Origin: JAXGXQ01 sp040772685 | Lineage (GTDB): Bacteria > Bacillota > Clostridia > Saccharofermentanales > UBA5734 | NCBI GenBank assembly: GCA_040772685.1 | Contig: JAXGXQ010000005.1 | Location: forward strand, 98,518-162,517 | Length of the DNA: 64,000 nt | Reading direction: 5' to 3' | In this document: positions 24,884 to 34,346 of the stretch, piece by piece | Position numbering within the stretch: position 1 is the stretch's first letter | How the letters are laid out: each line of letters begins with the position of its first letter | The notes under the pieces: model-generated | Told to the model about the DNA's origin: nothing | What the model saw: only the letters and a program-made list of their open reading frames with translations | Databases searched by the model: none | Program-made: the position numbers and the translations under genes

Positions 24884-26517
24884 AGGTGAAAGGGACCTCC
24901 GTTCAGTTTAGCGTTATCTGATAATGTTGATGTTGCACTTTCCCAGCCGACCAAACGAAATACAGCAGGTAAAAAACGGACCAAATCGCTGGGAATCAGC
25001 ACTCGGGCTGAACTATCGCGTACAGCTAAATCCGCAGCACTGCCATGCAGGTAAACCGCACTTACAGCCGCAGGAAATTCTTCCATCCCCTGTGCCAGGA
25101 ACCCCAGCAGCAGTCCTGTCAGTACATCACCAGAGCCGCCGCTAGCCAGACCGGTATTTCCGGTATTGTTGATCATGATCCTGCCCTGAGGTGCGGCAAT
25201 AACCGTGGCAGCGCCCTTGAGTACAATAACACAGTTTAGCTTGTCCGCGAGCCGGGCGGCAGCTTCGTGTCGAGGTAACCCAGTAAGTTCCGGCGCCAGC
25301 CGCCTGAACTCACCAGGATGCGGGGTCAAAACCGCCGGCCGCGAACCAGTGGAAGCGGAGGCTCGCGCCTGTAGCAGGGGCACGAAACGTGCCTGATCAG
25401 CCGCGATTATTGTTATGGCTCCGGCATCGATTACCAGTTTAGGAGCCTGTCTGATTACCAATTCAAGTAAAACAGCCGACTGTTCATTCGTTAATAGACC
25501 AGGCCCGATTCCCACCGCTTTTGGCTCTTTAGCAAACATCGCATTCAAGCGTGCTAAAGCCTCCTGGTCGTTGTTGCTGTTTACTCCCTGTACCATTGCT
25601 TCAGGCATTCTGGTCAGAATGGCTGTAGTAATTGATTCATCAGTAAGAATATTCAAAAGACCTGCACCGCTGCGCAAGGCAGCCTCACCCGCTAACAGCG
25701 CAGCCCCGCCCAGTCCGGGTCCTCCGGCAACAAGCAGCATGCGTCCGCTTTGAGTCTTGTGCAAGCGGCGCGGACGCTGTGGAGCCCAGAACCGGATCTC
25801 TGCCGGTTCAATCAGTTCGGGCAGACGCTGGTTTGGTTCAATCTTGAGCAACAAAGAGTCAAGTATTGCAGCCGGAACACTGAGGCGGTCAACACTGATT
25901 TCGCCTGCGAGGTCGCGGCCGGGGTCGCTGACCAGACCGGTTTTTGGGTATAGGAAAGTTACCGTGGCGTCTGCCTTGATCGCGTCAGTCACGTACTCAC
26001 TCGTATCGGCACTGAGCCCTGAAGGCAAATCAATTGCTAAGACCAGGCCTCCGGCAGCGCGAACGGCCGCCGCTTGTCGGAAACTAGCTGCAATCTCTGG
26101 AGCCAGCGGTCGGTTTGTTTGAAAACCCGTGCCAAATACACCATCTATAACTAATGCCGGCTTTGCCGACATTCCGGCAAAATCAGCAAGACTAAGACAA
26201 GGTATACCAAGTGCCTGAACTGTTTTCAGTTGCGCAAAGAATTCAGCAGTGCCCGTGCTGCTGCCGTCCAGATAACAAAAGACTGCGTAGCCGTCAGCAG
26301 TCAGCAACCTCGCTGCCACCAGCGCGTCTCCGGCATTTTGACCGTGACCGCAGAGAATATGGATGGGAAAGCCGCTTGGGGCTTTATGCAGTAACTGCTT
26401 TGCCGTCCGTGCCACGGCAACACCTGCGTATTCCATTAAAACAGCTACAGATATCCCCAGCTCTTGTTCGATCAAACTGTCCAGTGCCTGTTGCTGCGCT
26501 CTACCGATTGTCCACAT
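24880..26517 (-). CDS. nnr: Bifunctional NAD(P)H-hydrate epimerase / ADP-dependent dehydratase
   Basis: 545 residues. The N-terminal YjeF_N epimerase half has GQNAGDALVAAR (59-70) and VIDGVFGTGF. The C-terminal carbohydrate-kinase-like half has GGPGLGGAALLAGEAALRSG and the signature GNTGLASGGSGDVLTG. Together they repair hydrated NAD(P)H. The start is ATG 26517, eight bases after GGAAAGG; an ATG two codons upstream is too close to the site. Followed by alr, a frequent pairing in Bacillota. Confidence 0.93.
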   Translation of the reverse strand: MWTIGRAQQQALDSLIEQELGISVAVLMEYAGVAVARTAKQLLHKAPSGFPIHILCGHGQNAGDALVAARLLTADGYAVFCYLDGSSTGTAEFFAQLKTVQALGIPCLSLADFAGMSAKPALVIDGVFGTGFQTNRPLAPEIAASFRQAAAVRAAGGLVLAIDLPSGLSADTSEYVTDAIKADATVTFLYPKTGLVSDPGRDLAGEISVDRLSVPAAILDSLLLKIEPNQRLPELIEPAEIRFWAPQRPRRLHKTQSGRMLLVAGGPGLGGAALLAGEAALRSGAGLLNILTDESITTAILTRMPEAMVQGVNSNNDQEALARLNAMFAKEPKAVGIGPGLLTNEQSAVLLELVIRQAPKLVIDAGAITIIAADQARFVPLLQARASASTGSRPAVLTPHPGEFRRLAPELTGLPRHEAAARLADKLNCVIVLKGAATVIAAPQGRIMINNTGNTGLASGGSGDVLTGLLLGFLAQGMEEFPAAVSAVYLHGSAADLAVRDSSARVLIPSDLVRFLPAVFRLVGWESATSTLSDNAKLNGGPFHL

Positions 26518-26655
26518 GATCATGGCCTTTCCAAATTTCAAAGTACGGTCAAAGCTGTTGCCGTGTTCATCATATAGAGGGTAAGCTAATACGTGCCTGT
26601 TGCAGATATTATCGCACAGCAACACATATTTGGCTCATTTATACTTGAGAAAAGC

Positions 26656-26688
26656 AAAAAACTGCCGTTACATAAAACGACAGTTTTT
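26656..26688. terminator. Terminator between trxA and nnr, symmetric
   Basis: Arms AAAAACTGCCGTT (26656-26668) and AACGACAGTTTTT (26676-26688) pair with one mismatch or G-U and carry A/T runs on both sides, so it can work in either direction. It ends the trxA transcript (minus). nnr must therefore have its own promoter in 26518-26655, where I see no convincing one. Confidence 0.8.
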
Positions 26689-26760
26689 TATTTGTTTGCC
26701 ACCAATATAACTAAATTAAGTCTTAATTAATCTAATTAAGCCAAACTGCTAATAAACTGC

Positions 26761-27078
26761 TTAAACGTGTTTATCAAGAGCAGCTGCCAGCTCAGCATAA
26801 GGGCGAGCTCCAATAAGTCTTTCAACAACCTGGCCGCCTTTAAGCACGTAAATTGTTGGAATACTCATAACTTTAAACTGCTCAGCCAAAGCGGATTCCT
26901 CGTCCACATTAACCTTTCCTATAACGGCTTTATCAGCATATTCTTCGCTCAGTCGGTCAATCGATGGTGCCACCATGCGGCATGGGCCACACCAGACTGC
27001 CCAGAAATCCAGCAAAACCGGTTTGTCACTTTGCATAACTTCCTTTTGGAAATTGTCGTTTGTTATGGTCAAGGCCAT
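26761..27078 (-). CDS. trxA: Thioredoxin
   Basis: 105 residues with the WCGPC active site (C30, C33) and the cis-proline loop MSIPT. A general cytoplasmic disulphide reductase. The ATG carries a GAGGAG site. It has its own promoter and terminator, so it is a single-gene unit. Confidence 0.96.
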   Translation of the reverse strand: MALTITNDNFQKEVMQSDKPVLLDFWAVWCGPCRMVAPSIDRLSEEYADKAVIGKVNVDEESALAEQFKVMSIPTIYVLKGGQVVERLIGARPYAELAAALDKHV

Positions 27079-27140
27079 TTTATTCTCCTCCGAATCTATG
27101 GTTACTGCAGCTGTTCTGCACAGAGCCTTTGTATAAAAGA

Positions 27141-27169
27141 ATTATAAAAGCGGGGCAAATTGCGGTCAG
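27141..27169 (-). promoter_or_regulatory. Predicted trxA promoter
   Basis: Minus-strand CTGACC (27164-27169), a 17-base spacer and a perfect TATAAT (27141-27146). A short palindrome GTAAC-TTTA-GTTAC (27169-27182) touches the upstream edge of -35 and could be an operator. Confidence 0.65.
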
Positions 27170-27196
27170 TAACTTTAGTTACATCACTTTTTACCC

Positions 27197-28177
27197 TTAG
27201 CTGGAACCGTCACAGGCAGCCTTTGAGGGCGGTACATCTTCCGGTCCCGAAGTACCGGCGGAAAGGCTTGTGAGGTCGAACGGAGTTGCCTGATAGACAT
27301 AGTAGTTCAGCCAGTTGGCAAAAAGCAGGTACGCTGAGCTGCGCCAGCGGACAAAAGGCGGCCGGGCGGGGTCATCAGCCGGAAAATAGTTTTGTGGCAG
27401 GCTGATTGGCAAACCGCGTTCGAGGTCGCGCTCATACTCAAACTTAAGTGTTAACGGGTCGTACTCAGAATGCCCGGTCAGGAATATCTGCCTGCCCGAG
27501 AGATCCGAGATCGCGTAGACTCCGCTGGTGTCAGATTCAGCAAGAATACGCAGACAATCAATCTTTTCAACATCCTGCCGCCTTACTTCAGTATGGCGTG
27601 AGTGTGGCACGTAAAAGACATCGTCAAAACCACGGAAAAGCTTTACCGGTTTCATCCAGCTGCGATAGTGCGGAAAAACACCGAACATTTTTTCTGCCAA
27701 CTCATACTTGGGCACGCCATAATGGTAGTACAGCGCAGCTTGGGCACCCCAGCAAATATGGAGGGTAGAATAAACGTGGGTTTTACTCCATTCCATTATT
27801 TCGACCAGCTCGTTCCAGTAGGACACCTGTTCAAACGGCATCATTTCAACCGGCGCACCAGTAATGATCATGCCGTCATAACGCCGTTCCCGTATCTGAT
27901 CAAAAGTTTCATAAAACTTGGTCAGGTAATCCATGGAGGTGTTACGCGGCTTATATGAAGATGTATAAAGCAGGTCGACCTCAACCTGCAGCGGTGTATT
28001 GGAAAGCAAGCGCAGCAGCTGTGTTTCGGTCACGATTTTTGTCGGCATCAAGTTCAGGATGATTATCCGCAGCGGGCGGATATCCTGGCTGTAAGCACGG
28101 TTTTCATACATTACGAAGACATTCTCCTGCTCCAGAATGTTAGCGGCAGGTAGATTGTCCTGGATTTTAATTGGCAT
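27197..28177 (-). CDS. metAA: Homoserine O-acetyltransferase, MetA family
   Basis: 326 residues. The catalytic Cys142 sits in HICWGAQA and the late HSEYD carries the His/Glu pair. Residue 111 is Glu in GAPVEMM; in characterised MetA proteins Glu at this place gives acetyl-CoA use, whereas the succinyl enzymes have Gly. It activates homoserine for methionine synthesis. No riboswitch or T-box is visible in the 58-base gap upstream, so it is probably read from the kinase promoter. A GGAGGAG site precedes the ATG. Confidence 0.92.
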   Translation of the reverse strand: MPIKIQDNLPAANILEQENVFVMYENRAYSQDIRPLRIIILNLMPTKIVTETQLLRLLSNTPLQVEVDLLYTSSYKPRNTSMDYLTKFYETFDQIRERRYDGMIITGAPVEMMPFEQVSYWNELVEIMEWSKTHVYSTLHICWGAQAALYYHYGVPKYELAEKMFGVFPHYRSWMKPVKLFRGFDDVFYVPHSRHTEVRRQDVEKIDCLRILAESDTSGVYAISDLSGRQIFLTGHSEYDPLTLKFEYERDLERGLPISLPQNYFPADDPARPPFVRWRSSAYLLFANWLNYYVYQATPFDLTSLSAGTSGPEDVPPSKAACDGSS

Positions 28178-28235
28178 AGTGCTCCTCCTGAGCTATGGGG
28201 TCAGCTGATAAATACGGTCAAAAAAGCAACTGGGG

Positions 28236-29228
28236 TCAGCTTATGAATTCGTGCAGAATTGAAGTCGGCGGAACAAATACCGGTGGTGCGGCCGGAATGT
28301 AAAGAACAGCCTCTTCCAGCCTGCGGGCTTCGCTCAGCGCAAGCGGCAGGTTAGCATAACTGCTTTTGTCTTTGTGGTAAGCAGAGCCAGGCAATGTTCC
28401 TTGTTCGTACTTGCGCAAAGAATCACGAATGGCAGCCGCGGCGAGCGGTGCAACGATTAAGAATTCATATGGCAAGACAGTATTGATCATAATGTCCGCG
28501 CTGGCAAGGTAAGGCGGGAAAATCGCCTGTTCCGTGCGATCCATCATCGGCCAGTAATCGATTGTCGAAAGCGCAGTTGACCCTCGGTGGGTAACATCAC
28601 GGGAAACACGGCGCAGAATCCTGATATCGCGGTAATTCAGCAATTGCTGGTCACGATGCAAGGCACCGTAGGGCATCAGGAAAATACTCAGACATTGTTC
28701 CGGCGACAGCGAGCCCCCGATTTCCGGAGCCAGCGCATGCAAGCCCTCAATTAACAAAATTCCGTCATCAGCCAGTTGGCGGCATTTATTATCTTCATAG
28801 CGGCGGGAGCGAGTTTTGAAATCAAAGGTTGGGATATGCACTTCTTCTCCCCGCAATAATGCCGCAATATCATGGACAATCAGATCAATCGCCAGGGTAC
28901 TGATACTTTCAAAGTCGGGCCGGCCTTCGTCGTCGTAGTCAACCGCTGAACTGGCATAATAATCGTCGAGTGACAGCACGAGTGGCTGGCGGCCAAGGCT
29001 TGTCAATAGATCCTCCAGCCGGTGGGTTGTAGTCGTTTTACCGGAAGCCGAAGGTCCTGAAATCAGTACAGCCGTGATACACGGATCAGCGGCCCGGCGA
29101 GCTACTCGCTCCAGCTGGTCAGAAAAGATTTTTTCCTGAGCGGCAGCTTTTTCCATCAATCTTTTCTCGCCCAGGAAAGATTCCAGGTCTGTAACCGTAA
29201 CTATAGTCATTTCTGGTAATACTGCCAC
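28236..29228 (-). CDS. Uridine kinase / phosphoribulokinase-family P-loop kinase
   Basis: 330 residues. Walker A GPSASGKT (58-65), LSLDDYYASSAVDYDDEGRP and FDFKTRSRRYE match the uridine-kinase-like family. Many clostridial relatives carry an N-terminal TGS-like region; here only about 50 residues precede the kinase. Substrate is probably a nucleoside, not proven. The start is GTG 29228 with GAGGTG six bases before it. metA follows after 58 bases. Confidence 0.8.
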   Translation of the reverse strand: MAVLPEMTIVTVTDLESFLGEKRLMEKAAAQEKIFSDQLERVARRAADPCITAVLISGPSASGKTTTTHRLEDLLTSLGRQPLVLSLDDYYASSAVDYDDEGRPDFESISTLAIDLIVHDIAALLRGEEVHIPTFDFKTRSRRYEDNKCRQLADDGILLIEGLHALAPEIGGSLSPEQCLSIFLMPYGALHRDQQLLNYRDIRILRRVSRDVTHRGSTALSTIDYWPMMDRTEQAIFPPYLASADIMINTVLPYEFLIVAPLAAAAIRDSLRKYEQGTLPGSAYHKDKSSYANLPLALSEARRLEEAVLYIPAAPPVFVPPTSILHEFIS

Positions 29229-29273
29229 TCATTTCACCTCTTTTCACTAGCTCAGCCACCGATTGGTGCTGCG

Positions 29274-29300
29274 GCCGAAAGTGATTTTTCCCATTTCGGC
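29274..29300. repeat. Inverted repeat in the kinase-GDPD divergent region
   Basis: GCCGAAA (29274-29280) and TTTCGGC (29294-29300) are perfect 7-base arms separated by 13 bases. It lies 46 bases above the kinase start, just below a predicted minus-strand TATAAT (29314-29319). It could be a 5' UTR hairpin or an operator. Confidence 0.45.
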
Positions 29301-29400
29301 TAAACAGTGTTTTATTATAACATGGCATGAGATTTGATGAAACACAGCCCCATGGCGACTGCTTCTTCTGCTATAATCACAAATGCGAGGTGAAATGCTG

Positions 29401-30135
29401 ATGACGACAAAAATCTGGGCTCATCGCGGCGCCAGCCTTAAAGCCCCGGAAAACTCGCTGCCGGCGTTCGCCCTGGCGGTGGAACTTGGTGCCGACGGGA
29501 TCGAACTTGACGTTCAGTTAAGCAAAGACGGTGTACCGGTTGTCTTTCATGATTTCGAACTGGCCCGCCTGACAGGTATAGACGCCAGGCTGCGCGATCT
29601 CAGCCTGGCAGAACTTAAAAAACTAAACCTCAATCAACAACAGCGCTTTCCTGAACTCGGCTTTGTAGTGATACCAACTCTGGCCGAGGTTTTTGAGTTG
29701 CTGTTAAAAACCAAACTGATAATTAACATTGAGATCAAAAGCGGCAAGGTTATCTATCCGCAAATCGAGGAAAAAGTTCTGGCCCTGGCAGCTGAATACG
29801 ATCTCAACGAACGCATTTGGTACTCTTCATTTAATCACTATTCGCTTGTGCAGCTGCGGCAATTGCAGCCTGAGGCACACTGTGGAATTCTGTTCGATAA
29901 TGTGCTGTTTCAACCCTGGAACTATGCAGCGAAGTTTGGCATGCAGGCAATTCACCCGCATCACCTGATGCTGGCGATTCCGGGTTATGTGGAAGCCAGC
30001 CATAAAGCCGGGATATCCGTTCACGCCTGGACTGCTGACCAGCCAGAAGATTTGCTTAGAGCCTTCCGGCTGGGAGTAGACGCAATTATTACCAACACGC
30101 CAGATATTGCCATAAAGCTGGCCTCACAGACATAA
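29401..30135 (+). CDS. Glycerophosphodiester phosphodiesterase
   Basis: 244 residues with the GDPD active site: HRG (8-10), ENS (17-19), E35 and D37 in GIELDVQ, and H50 in VVFHDF. It hydrolyses deacylated phospholipid headgroups to glycerol 3-phosphate. No signal peptide, so it is cytoplasmic. ATG 29401 is eight bases from GAGGTG; upstream ATGs are too close. A plus-strand TATAAT (29372-29377) lies just before it. Followed by an MFS transporter and a ROK regulator. Confidence 0.9.
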   Translation: MTTKIWAHRGASLKAPENSLPAFALAVELGADGIELDVQLSKDGVPVVFHDFELARLTGIDARLRDLSLAELKKLNLNQQQRFPELGFVVIPTLAEVFELLLKTKLIINIEIKSGKVIYPQIEEKVLALAAEYDLNERIWYSSFNHYSLVQLRQLQPEAHCGILFDNVLFQPWNYAAKFGMQAIHPHHLMLAIPGYVEASHKAGISVHAWTADQPEDLLRAFRLGVDAIITNTPDIAIKLASQT

Positions 30136-30219
30136 TCGCCTTGAAACACAATGGCTTTAAATAAAAACCGTCTGTCCACTGATTGCTGCTTACGCTGACG
30201 TCTTGAAAATGAGGTACTC

Positions 30220-31497
30220 ATGAAACTTGATTACAAGAAAACTTTCCTGATCGGTTTTGGTTTTTTAGCCAGTTCACTTGCCTGGAGTCTCTATAACAGT
30301 TTTGTACCCCTTATCCTTCGAGATTATGTCGGCAGCAGTCTTTTAATCGGCATGGTCATGACAATTGATAATATTTTCGGCGTGGTTTTCCAGCCATTGT
30401 TCGGCCAACTAAGCGACCGAACCCACACTCGCTTTGGCAAACGCATGCCATACATAATGATTGGTATTCCCTTATGTGCCATCGCCTTTTCCCTGATCCC
30501 GTTTATGCAGACATTAGTTGCCACAATGGCAGCGATTATTGCCTTCAATTTCATCATGTCCACCTGGCGTTCACCAGTTATTGCCTTGATGCCCGATCTC
30601 ACCCCGTCTCCTTTGCGCAGCAAGGCAAATGGCATTATTAACATGATGGGCGGCATTGGCGCGATTATTGCTTTTATGGTTGGCGGCCGCCTGACAACCT
30701 GGGGCGGATTCAAAGCTTCATTTATCATGGGCAGCATTGTCATGGTACTTGCCCTGGTAGTACTCATGCTCTTTGTCCGTGAGCCGGATACCCGTTTAAA
30801 CCGGCCGTTGCAAGATAAATCAACGTCTGAAGATGACTCGGAAACATTGACGGCTGCGCGTACTTCGGCCAAACATCTGACCAAAGACGAAAAGAGAAGC
30901 CTGTTCGCCCTCTTGTTCGCGATTTTTTTCTGGTTTTGCGGTTTCAATGCCGTCGAGACTTTCTTTACCTCCTACGCAACAACCAACCTGGGGCTTGAAG
31001 CCGGAGCAGCTGCCGGCATGCTGACTTATTTTTCGCTGGCTCTGGTTGCTTTCGCAATTCCAGCGGGTATTCTGGCCACGCGTTTTGGGCGCCGCCGAAT
31101 GATCCTGATCGGTCTTGCCGGGATAATCGCCGCTTTCACACCGATGCTTTTTGTCAGCAGTAAAACTCTGGTGCAGATTCTCATGATTGTGGCCGGTTCC
31201 TTCTGGGCTCTGGTTAATATCAACTCGCTGCCTATGGTGGTTGAGCTGGCAGCCAGCGACCGGATCGGCAGCTTCACGGGTTACTACTACTTTTTTTCTT
31301 TCAGTGCCGCTATTGTCAGTCCTTCACTTTTCGGGCTGATTCACGACCTGACTAAGGATTACGACAACCTGTTTGTTTATTCGGCCGTTGCTTTCCTTTT
31401 GGCTTTTGTCTGTATGCTTCAGGTACGGCATGGTGAAGCCAGAACTGCTCCGGCATTGAGTGAGGAAATTCCGCTCGAAGTTAAGAAAGGTGGATAA
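30220..31497 (+). CDS. MFS transporter
   Basis: 425 residues with about 12 membrane segments and a central hydrophilic loop (about 195-225). The loop between helices 2 and 3 (GQLSDRTHTRFGKRMPYIM) has the sugar/cation-symporter style DRTHTRFGKR motif found in GPH/SLC45-like carriers. Substrate unknown; a sugar or glycoside is plausible with the ROK regulator just after it. It sits 84 bases after the GDPD gene on the same strand. Confidence 0.85.
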   Translation: MKLDYKKTFLIGFGFLASSLAWSLYNSFVPLILRDYVGSSLLIGMVMTIDNIFGVVFQPLFGQLSDRTHTRFGKRMPYIMIGIPLCAIAFSLIPFMQTLVATMAAIIAFNFIMSTWRSPVIALMPDLTPSPLRSKANGIINMMGGIGAIIAFMVGGRLTTWGGFKASFIMGSIVMVLALVVLMLFVREPDTRLNRPLQDKSTSEDDSETLTAARTSAKHLTKDEKRSLFALLFAIFFWFCGFNAVETFFTSYATTNLGLEAGAAAGMLTYFSLALVAFAIPAGILATRFGRRRMILIGLAGIIAAFTPMLFVSSKTLVQILMIVAGSFWALVNINSLPMVVELAASDRIGSFTGYYYFFSFSAAIVSPSLFGLIHDLTKDYDNLFVYSAVAFLLAFVCMLQVRHGEARTAPALSEEIPLEVKKGG

Positions 31498-31501
31498 CAC
31501 G

Positions 31502-32656
31502 ATGCCGTCTATGCTGTTCAGTGGTAATCTGGCTGTGCAAGAACAGTCCCGCCAGCTGTTTCGCTGCATTTTCTCAGCAGGTCGGCTCACACGTCCACAA
31601 ATACTGGAACAGCTGAATCTGCCGCCGACTTCGTTGAACAGGGCGCTGGATCGCCTGACAGAAGCAGGGTTGATTGAAGTAACCGGTCAGGCGGAATCAA
31701 CTGGCGGCAGGCCCGCGAGTTTGTTCCAGATCAGGAGCGATGCCCGCTTGATGCTGGGGATCTCACTTGAACCGTCATCTCCGGCAACAATCCACCTGAT
31801 GATGCTTGACCTTTCACTCAGGCCGGTTGTGCAGAACAGGCTGATTTTGTCCTCAGGCAATGCAGCCGTGGAAATTACTGCGGCAGCTGCTGAACTTGAA
31901 CGGGCTGCCAGGCTGACGATACCCCCGGATAGTGCAACATCGGACGGTGCAAAAAATGATGGCTCTCCATACCTGATCGGAATCGGTATCGATGGTTTTG
32001 GACTGCTTACGGAAGCAGACCAGGCAGCATTGCAGACAGCTCTCACAGCTCATTTCAGTTGCCCTGTTTTATATGCTGACGGACTTACCGGCGCCCCTTT
32101 TTTATTAGGCAACACCTCAAATCAGCAGGAAGGATCTTTTGCCTTGCTCAGTCTCGATGATCCTATTCAGCTGGTTAACGGGTTTAGTCATGCCGTTCCC
32201 GCCAATACACCTGCTACGTCTATTGGCGCCTATCCGTTACCTGATCATCTGGAGGACAAGGACCAGCCTTTACGGCCTTTACGTGATTTGCTTTCACCGA
32301 CAGCTTTAGGCCGCCGCTTTGCCTTGAGCCACAATCGCCCTGAACTGGACTTTGCAGATTTCTGTTTGGCACTGAAGCAACAAAAGAAAAAAGCAGTACG
32401 TCTGCTGAAAGCCTCCGCTTCTGAGCTGGCGCTTGCTGTTGTAGGGATTTCCTGTGTTACAGGTTTGAATAACATCATGGTCAGCGGTGAGTTGTTTGAC
32501 ACCATGCCCGAGTTGTTTCCACAAACCGCGGATAAAGCTGCAGAATTGAAAAAAGATTTTGGCATTATTTTCAGGCTGGAAAGACAGCCTTATGGCAGCG
32601 ATCTGCGCGCTGCCGGTATAGCCGCGATGGTGCTTGCAACCGAAATGGACAGTTAA
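31502..32656 (+). CDS. ROK-family transcriptional regulator
   Basis: 384 residues. The N-terminal winged helix (residues about 10-65: LTRPQILEQLNLPPTSLNRA and LTEAGLIEVT then STGGRPASLF) is typical of NagC/XylR ROK repressors. The C-terminal sugar-kinase-like domain is present, but I see no CxCGxxGC zinc motif. ATG 31502 follows GGTGG and the MFS stop is four bases upstream. Probably a local regulator of the MFS gene. Its stop overlaps the convergent hydrolase gene by four bases. Confidence 0.85.
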   Translation: MPSMLFSGNLAVQEQSRQLFRCIFSAGRLTRPQILEQLNLPPTSLNRALDRLTEAGLIEVTGQAESTGGRPASLFQIRSDARLMLGISLEPSSPATIHLMMLDLSLRPVVQNRLILSSGNAAVEITAAAAELERAARLTIPPDSATSDGAKNDGSPYLIGIGIDGFGLLTEADQAALQTALTAHFSCPVLYADGLTGAPFLLGNTSNQQEGSFALLSLDDPIQLVNGFSHAVPANTPATSIGAYPLPDHLEDKDQPLRPLRDLLSPTALGRRFALSHNRPELDFADFCLALKQQKKKAVRLLKASASELALAVVGISCVTGLNNIMVSGELFDTMPELFPQTADKAAELKKDFGIIFRLERQPYGSDLRAAGIAAMVLATEMDS

Positions 32657-33387
32657 ATTGGCTTGAAAACCCTGTTTTCAAAACTAAAGCGGTCGCCGTT
32701 CTTGCGCAGCGGTGCCACCGGCACCTGCAAATCAGCCACCTTTTCAGCAAACTCAGCATAAAATGATTCATAACCGTAGGCATGCATAGGAACAACGCCT
32801 GCTGGTGCCAGTTTTTCGATCATTAGGCGGCAGCCGTCTATCAAGGCATCTTCCTGCCAGCCATCACTTGTTCCAACTGGTATAAAGGCCAGATCAGGAC
32901 AAATGCCTGCCTGGGCGAGCTTCGTCATGCTGGTGCGAAACGGCTTTTGAAACTCCGGTAAATCGTCCCAGATAGCATGATCACCGCCATAGTAGATCGA
33001 AATTTCAGGAAACTGGAGCAAAGCCGCTATTCCTTTATCGGTCGCTTGCACGGCAAATATCCGACAATCATCAACTTGACAATCGTCGCCCGGATTAACC
33101 CTTACTGTCCGCTTTTCAGTGCGAGCAAAATCGCCGGTTATATAACGGACATTTTCGGACTCGTCAAACAATTTATGCAGGCCGGGGTCATAATGGTCGG
33201 GGTGATTATGGGAGGAAAAGGCAAATACCGGTTTTACGCCGTTAAGCAAATTCGCCCAATCAGGCTCAAGTGCAGGAGCTCTCGGCGGTACCCGGCCAAT
33301 ATCAAAAATCAAAATTCGCTGATTTGTTTCACAGATAAACGCGCTGTGGGCAAGGTAATTAATCGTTACTTTTTCAGGGGTATGCAT
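32653..33387 (-). CDS. MBL-fold metal-dependent hydrolase, UlaG-like
   Basis: 244 residues. The metallo-beta-lactamase metal motif is SHNHPDHYD (59-67; H60, H62, D64, H65); IYYGGDHA and MHAYGYE provide further ligands. This compact form resembles UlaG/YtkL-like hydrolases. Substrate unknown. The start is fixed by AAGGAGGAG seven bases before ATG 33387; the frame to 33441 is discarded. Confidence 0.85.
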   Translation of the reverse strand: MHTPEKVTINYLAHSAFICETNQRILIFDIGRVPPRAPALEPDWANLLNGVKPVFAFSSHNHPDHYDPGLHKLFDESENVRYITGDFARTEKRTVRVNPGDDCQVDDCRIFAVQATDKGIAALLQFPEISIYYGGDHAIWDDLPEFQKPFRTSMTKLAQAGICPDLAFIPVGTSDGWQEDALIDGCRLMIEKLAPAGVVPMHAYGYESFYAEFAEKVADLQVPVAPLRKNGDRFSFENRVFKPI

Positions 33388-33469
33388 AAGCTCCTCCTTT
33401 AGCCGGTTTGGCTGCAGCAGCCGCTGCATTTGCGTCATCACTGCCTACAGTCTGAACGTTGGCAGCATT

Positions 33470-34318
33470 TCAGTCAATGACATAATCCCAGGCACCTGCA
33501 GGATTGCAGTACGTGTGTACCCTGACGCCATAAACGTAAGCGATATGCCCTTCATGCAGAACCTCTTCCGGGTCGCCATCCGCCACAATTGTGCCTTCGT
33601 GCATCAGGCAAAGTCTGGTGCAAAAACGGGCAGCGGCACGCAGGTCGTGCAATACAGCAATAACCAAACGGCCTTGACGCGCTAATTTCTGGCAAGTTTC
33701 AAATACTGCCAGACTGTGACGGATATCAAGACTGGAAGTAGGTTCGTCCAGCAGCAGAATCGGCGTATTCTGAGCCAGGGCGCGAGCAAGCATCACTCGC
33801 TGGCGCTCGCCGCCGGACAGCGTGCTGATGGATCTGGCCGCCAAGTGTTCAGATTCAACTTCAGCTAGACAGTCCAATGCGATCTGGCGGTCACTCGTAG
33901 AATAGCCCTGCAGAGGCGAGGAATGGGGATGTCGGCCGAACATTACCACCTCAAGCACGGAGAATTCGAACGGTACTACTGTATCCTGGTGCATAAATGT
34001 GATTTGACGGGCAATTTCACGGGGCTGCATACCAGCCAGAGATTTGCCTTCAAACAAGACTTCACCGGCTGATGGTTGCAAAAGGCCGCCAAGCAAACGC
34101 AGCAATGTAGTTTTGCCGGCACCATTAGGACCGCAAATACCGAAAAATTCACCGCTTTGCCAGTCTTTGCTGATTGAGTGGACAATATTTACAGCAGATT
34201 TATCAGCTGTATTTGAAACTGAATAGCCCAGGTCGCGGCAGGCCAATAGCGAATTTTTATTATCTGAATAAGCAGGTTTGCCTGCTATTGATTCAGTTGG
34301 CGAAAATTCATTGTTCAC
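33470..34318 (-). CDS. ABC transporter ATP-binding protein, FecE/BtuD type
   Basis: 282 residues. Walker A GPNGAGKT (63-70), signature LSGGERQR and Walker B ILLLDEP are intact. About 27 extra polar residues precede the domain. The start is GTG 34318 after CGGAGG. Together with the permease and lipoprotein upstream it forms an importer for ferric siderophore, haem or cobalamin; the substrate cannot be fixed from sequence. Confidence 0.9.
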   Translation of the reverse strand: MNNEFSPTESIAGKPAYSDNKNSLLACRDLGYSVSNTADKSAVNIVHSISKDWQSGEFFGICGPNGAGKTTLLRLLGGLLQPSAGEVLFEGKSLAGMQPREIARQITFMHQDTVVPFEFSVLEVVMFGRHPHSSPLQGYSTSDRQIALDCLAEVESEHLAARSISTLSGGERQRVMLARALAQNTPILLLDEPTSSLDIRHSLAVFETCQKLARQGRLVIAVLHDLRAAARFCTRLCLMHEGTIVADGDPEEVLHEGHIAYVYGVRVHTYCNPAGAWDYVID

Positions 34319-34346
34319 TTCAACCTCCGGACAGCGCAAGTGGCAT

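Noticed and set aside
28178..28235. SAM riboswitch or T-box before metA
   Set aside because: The gap is only 58 bases and lacks any conserved riboswitch or T-box element.
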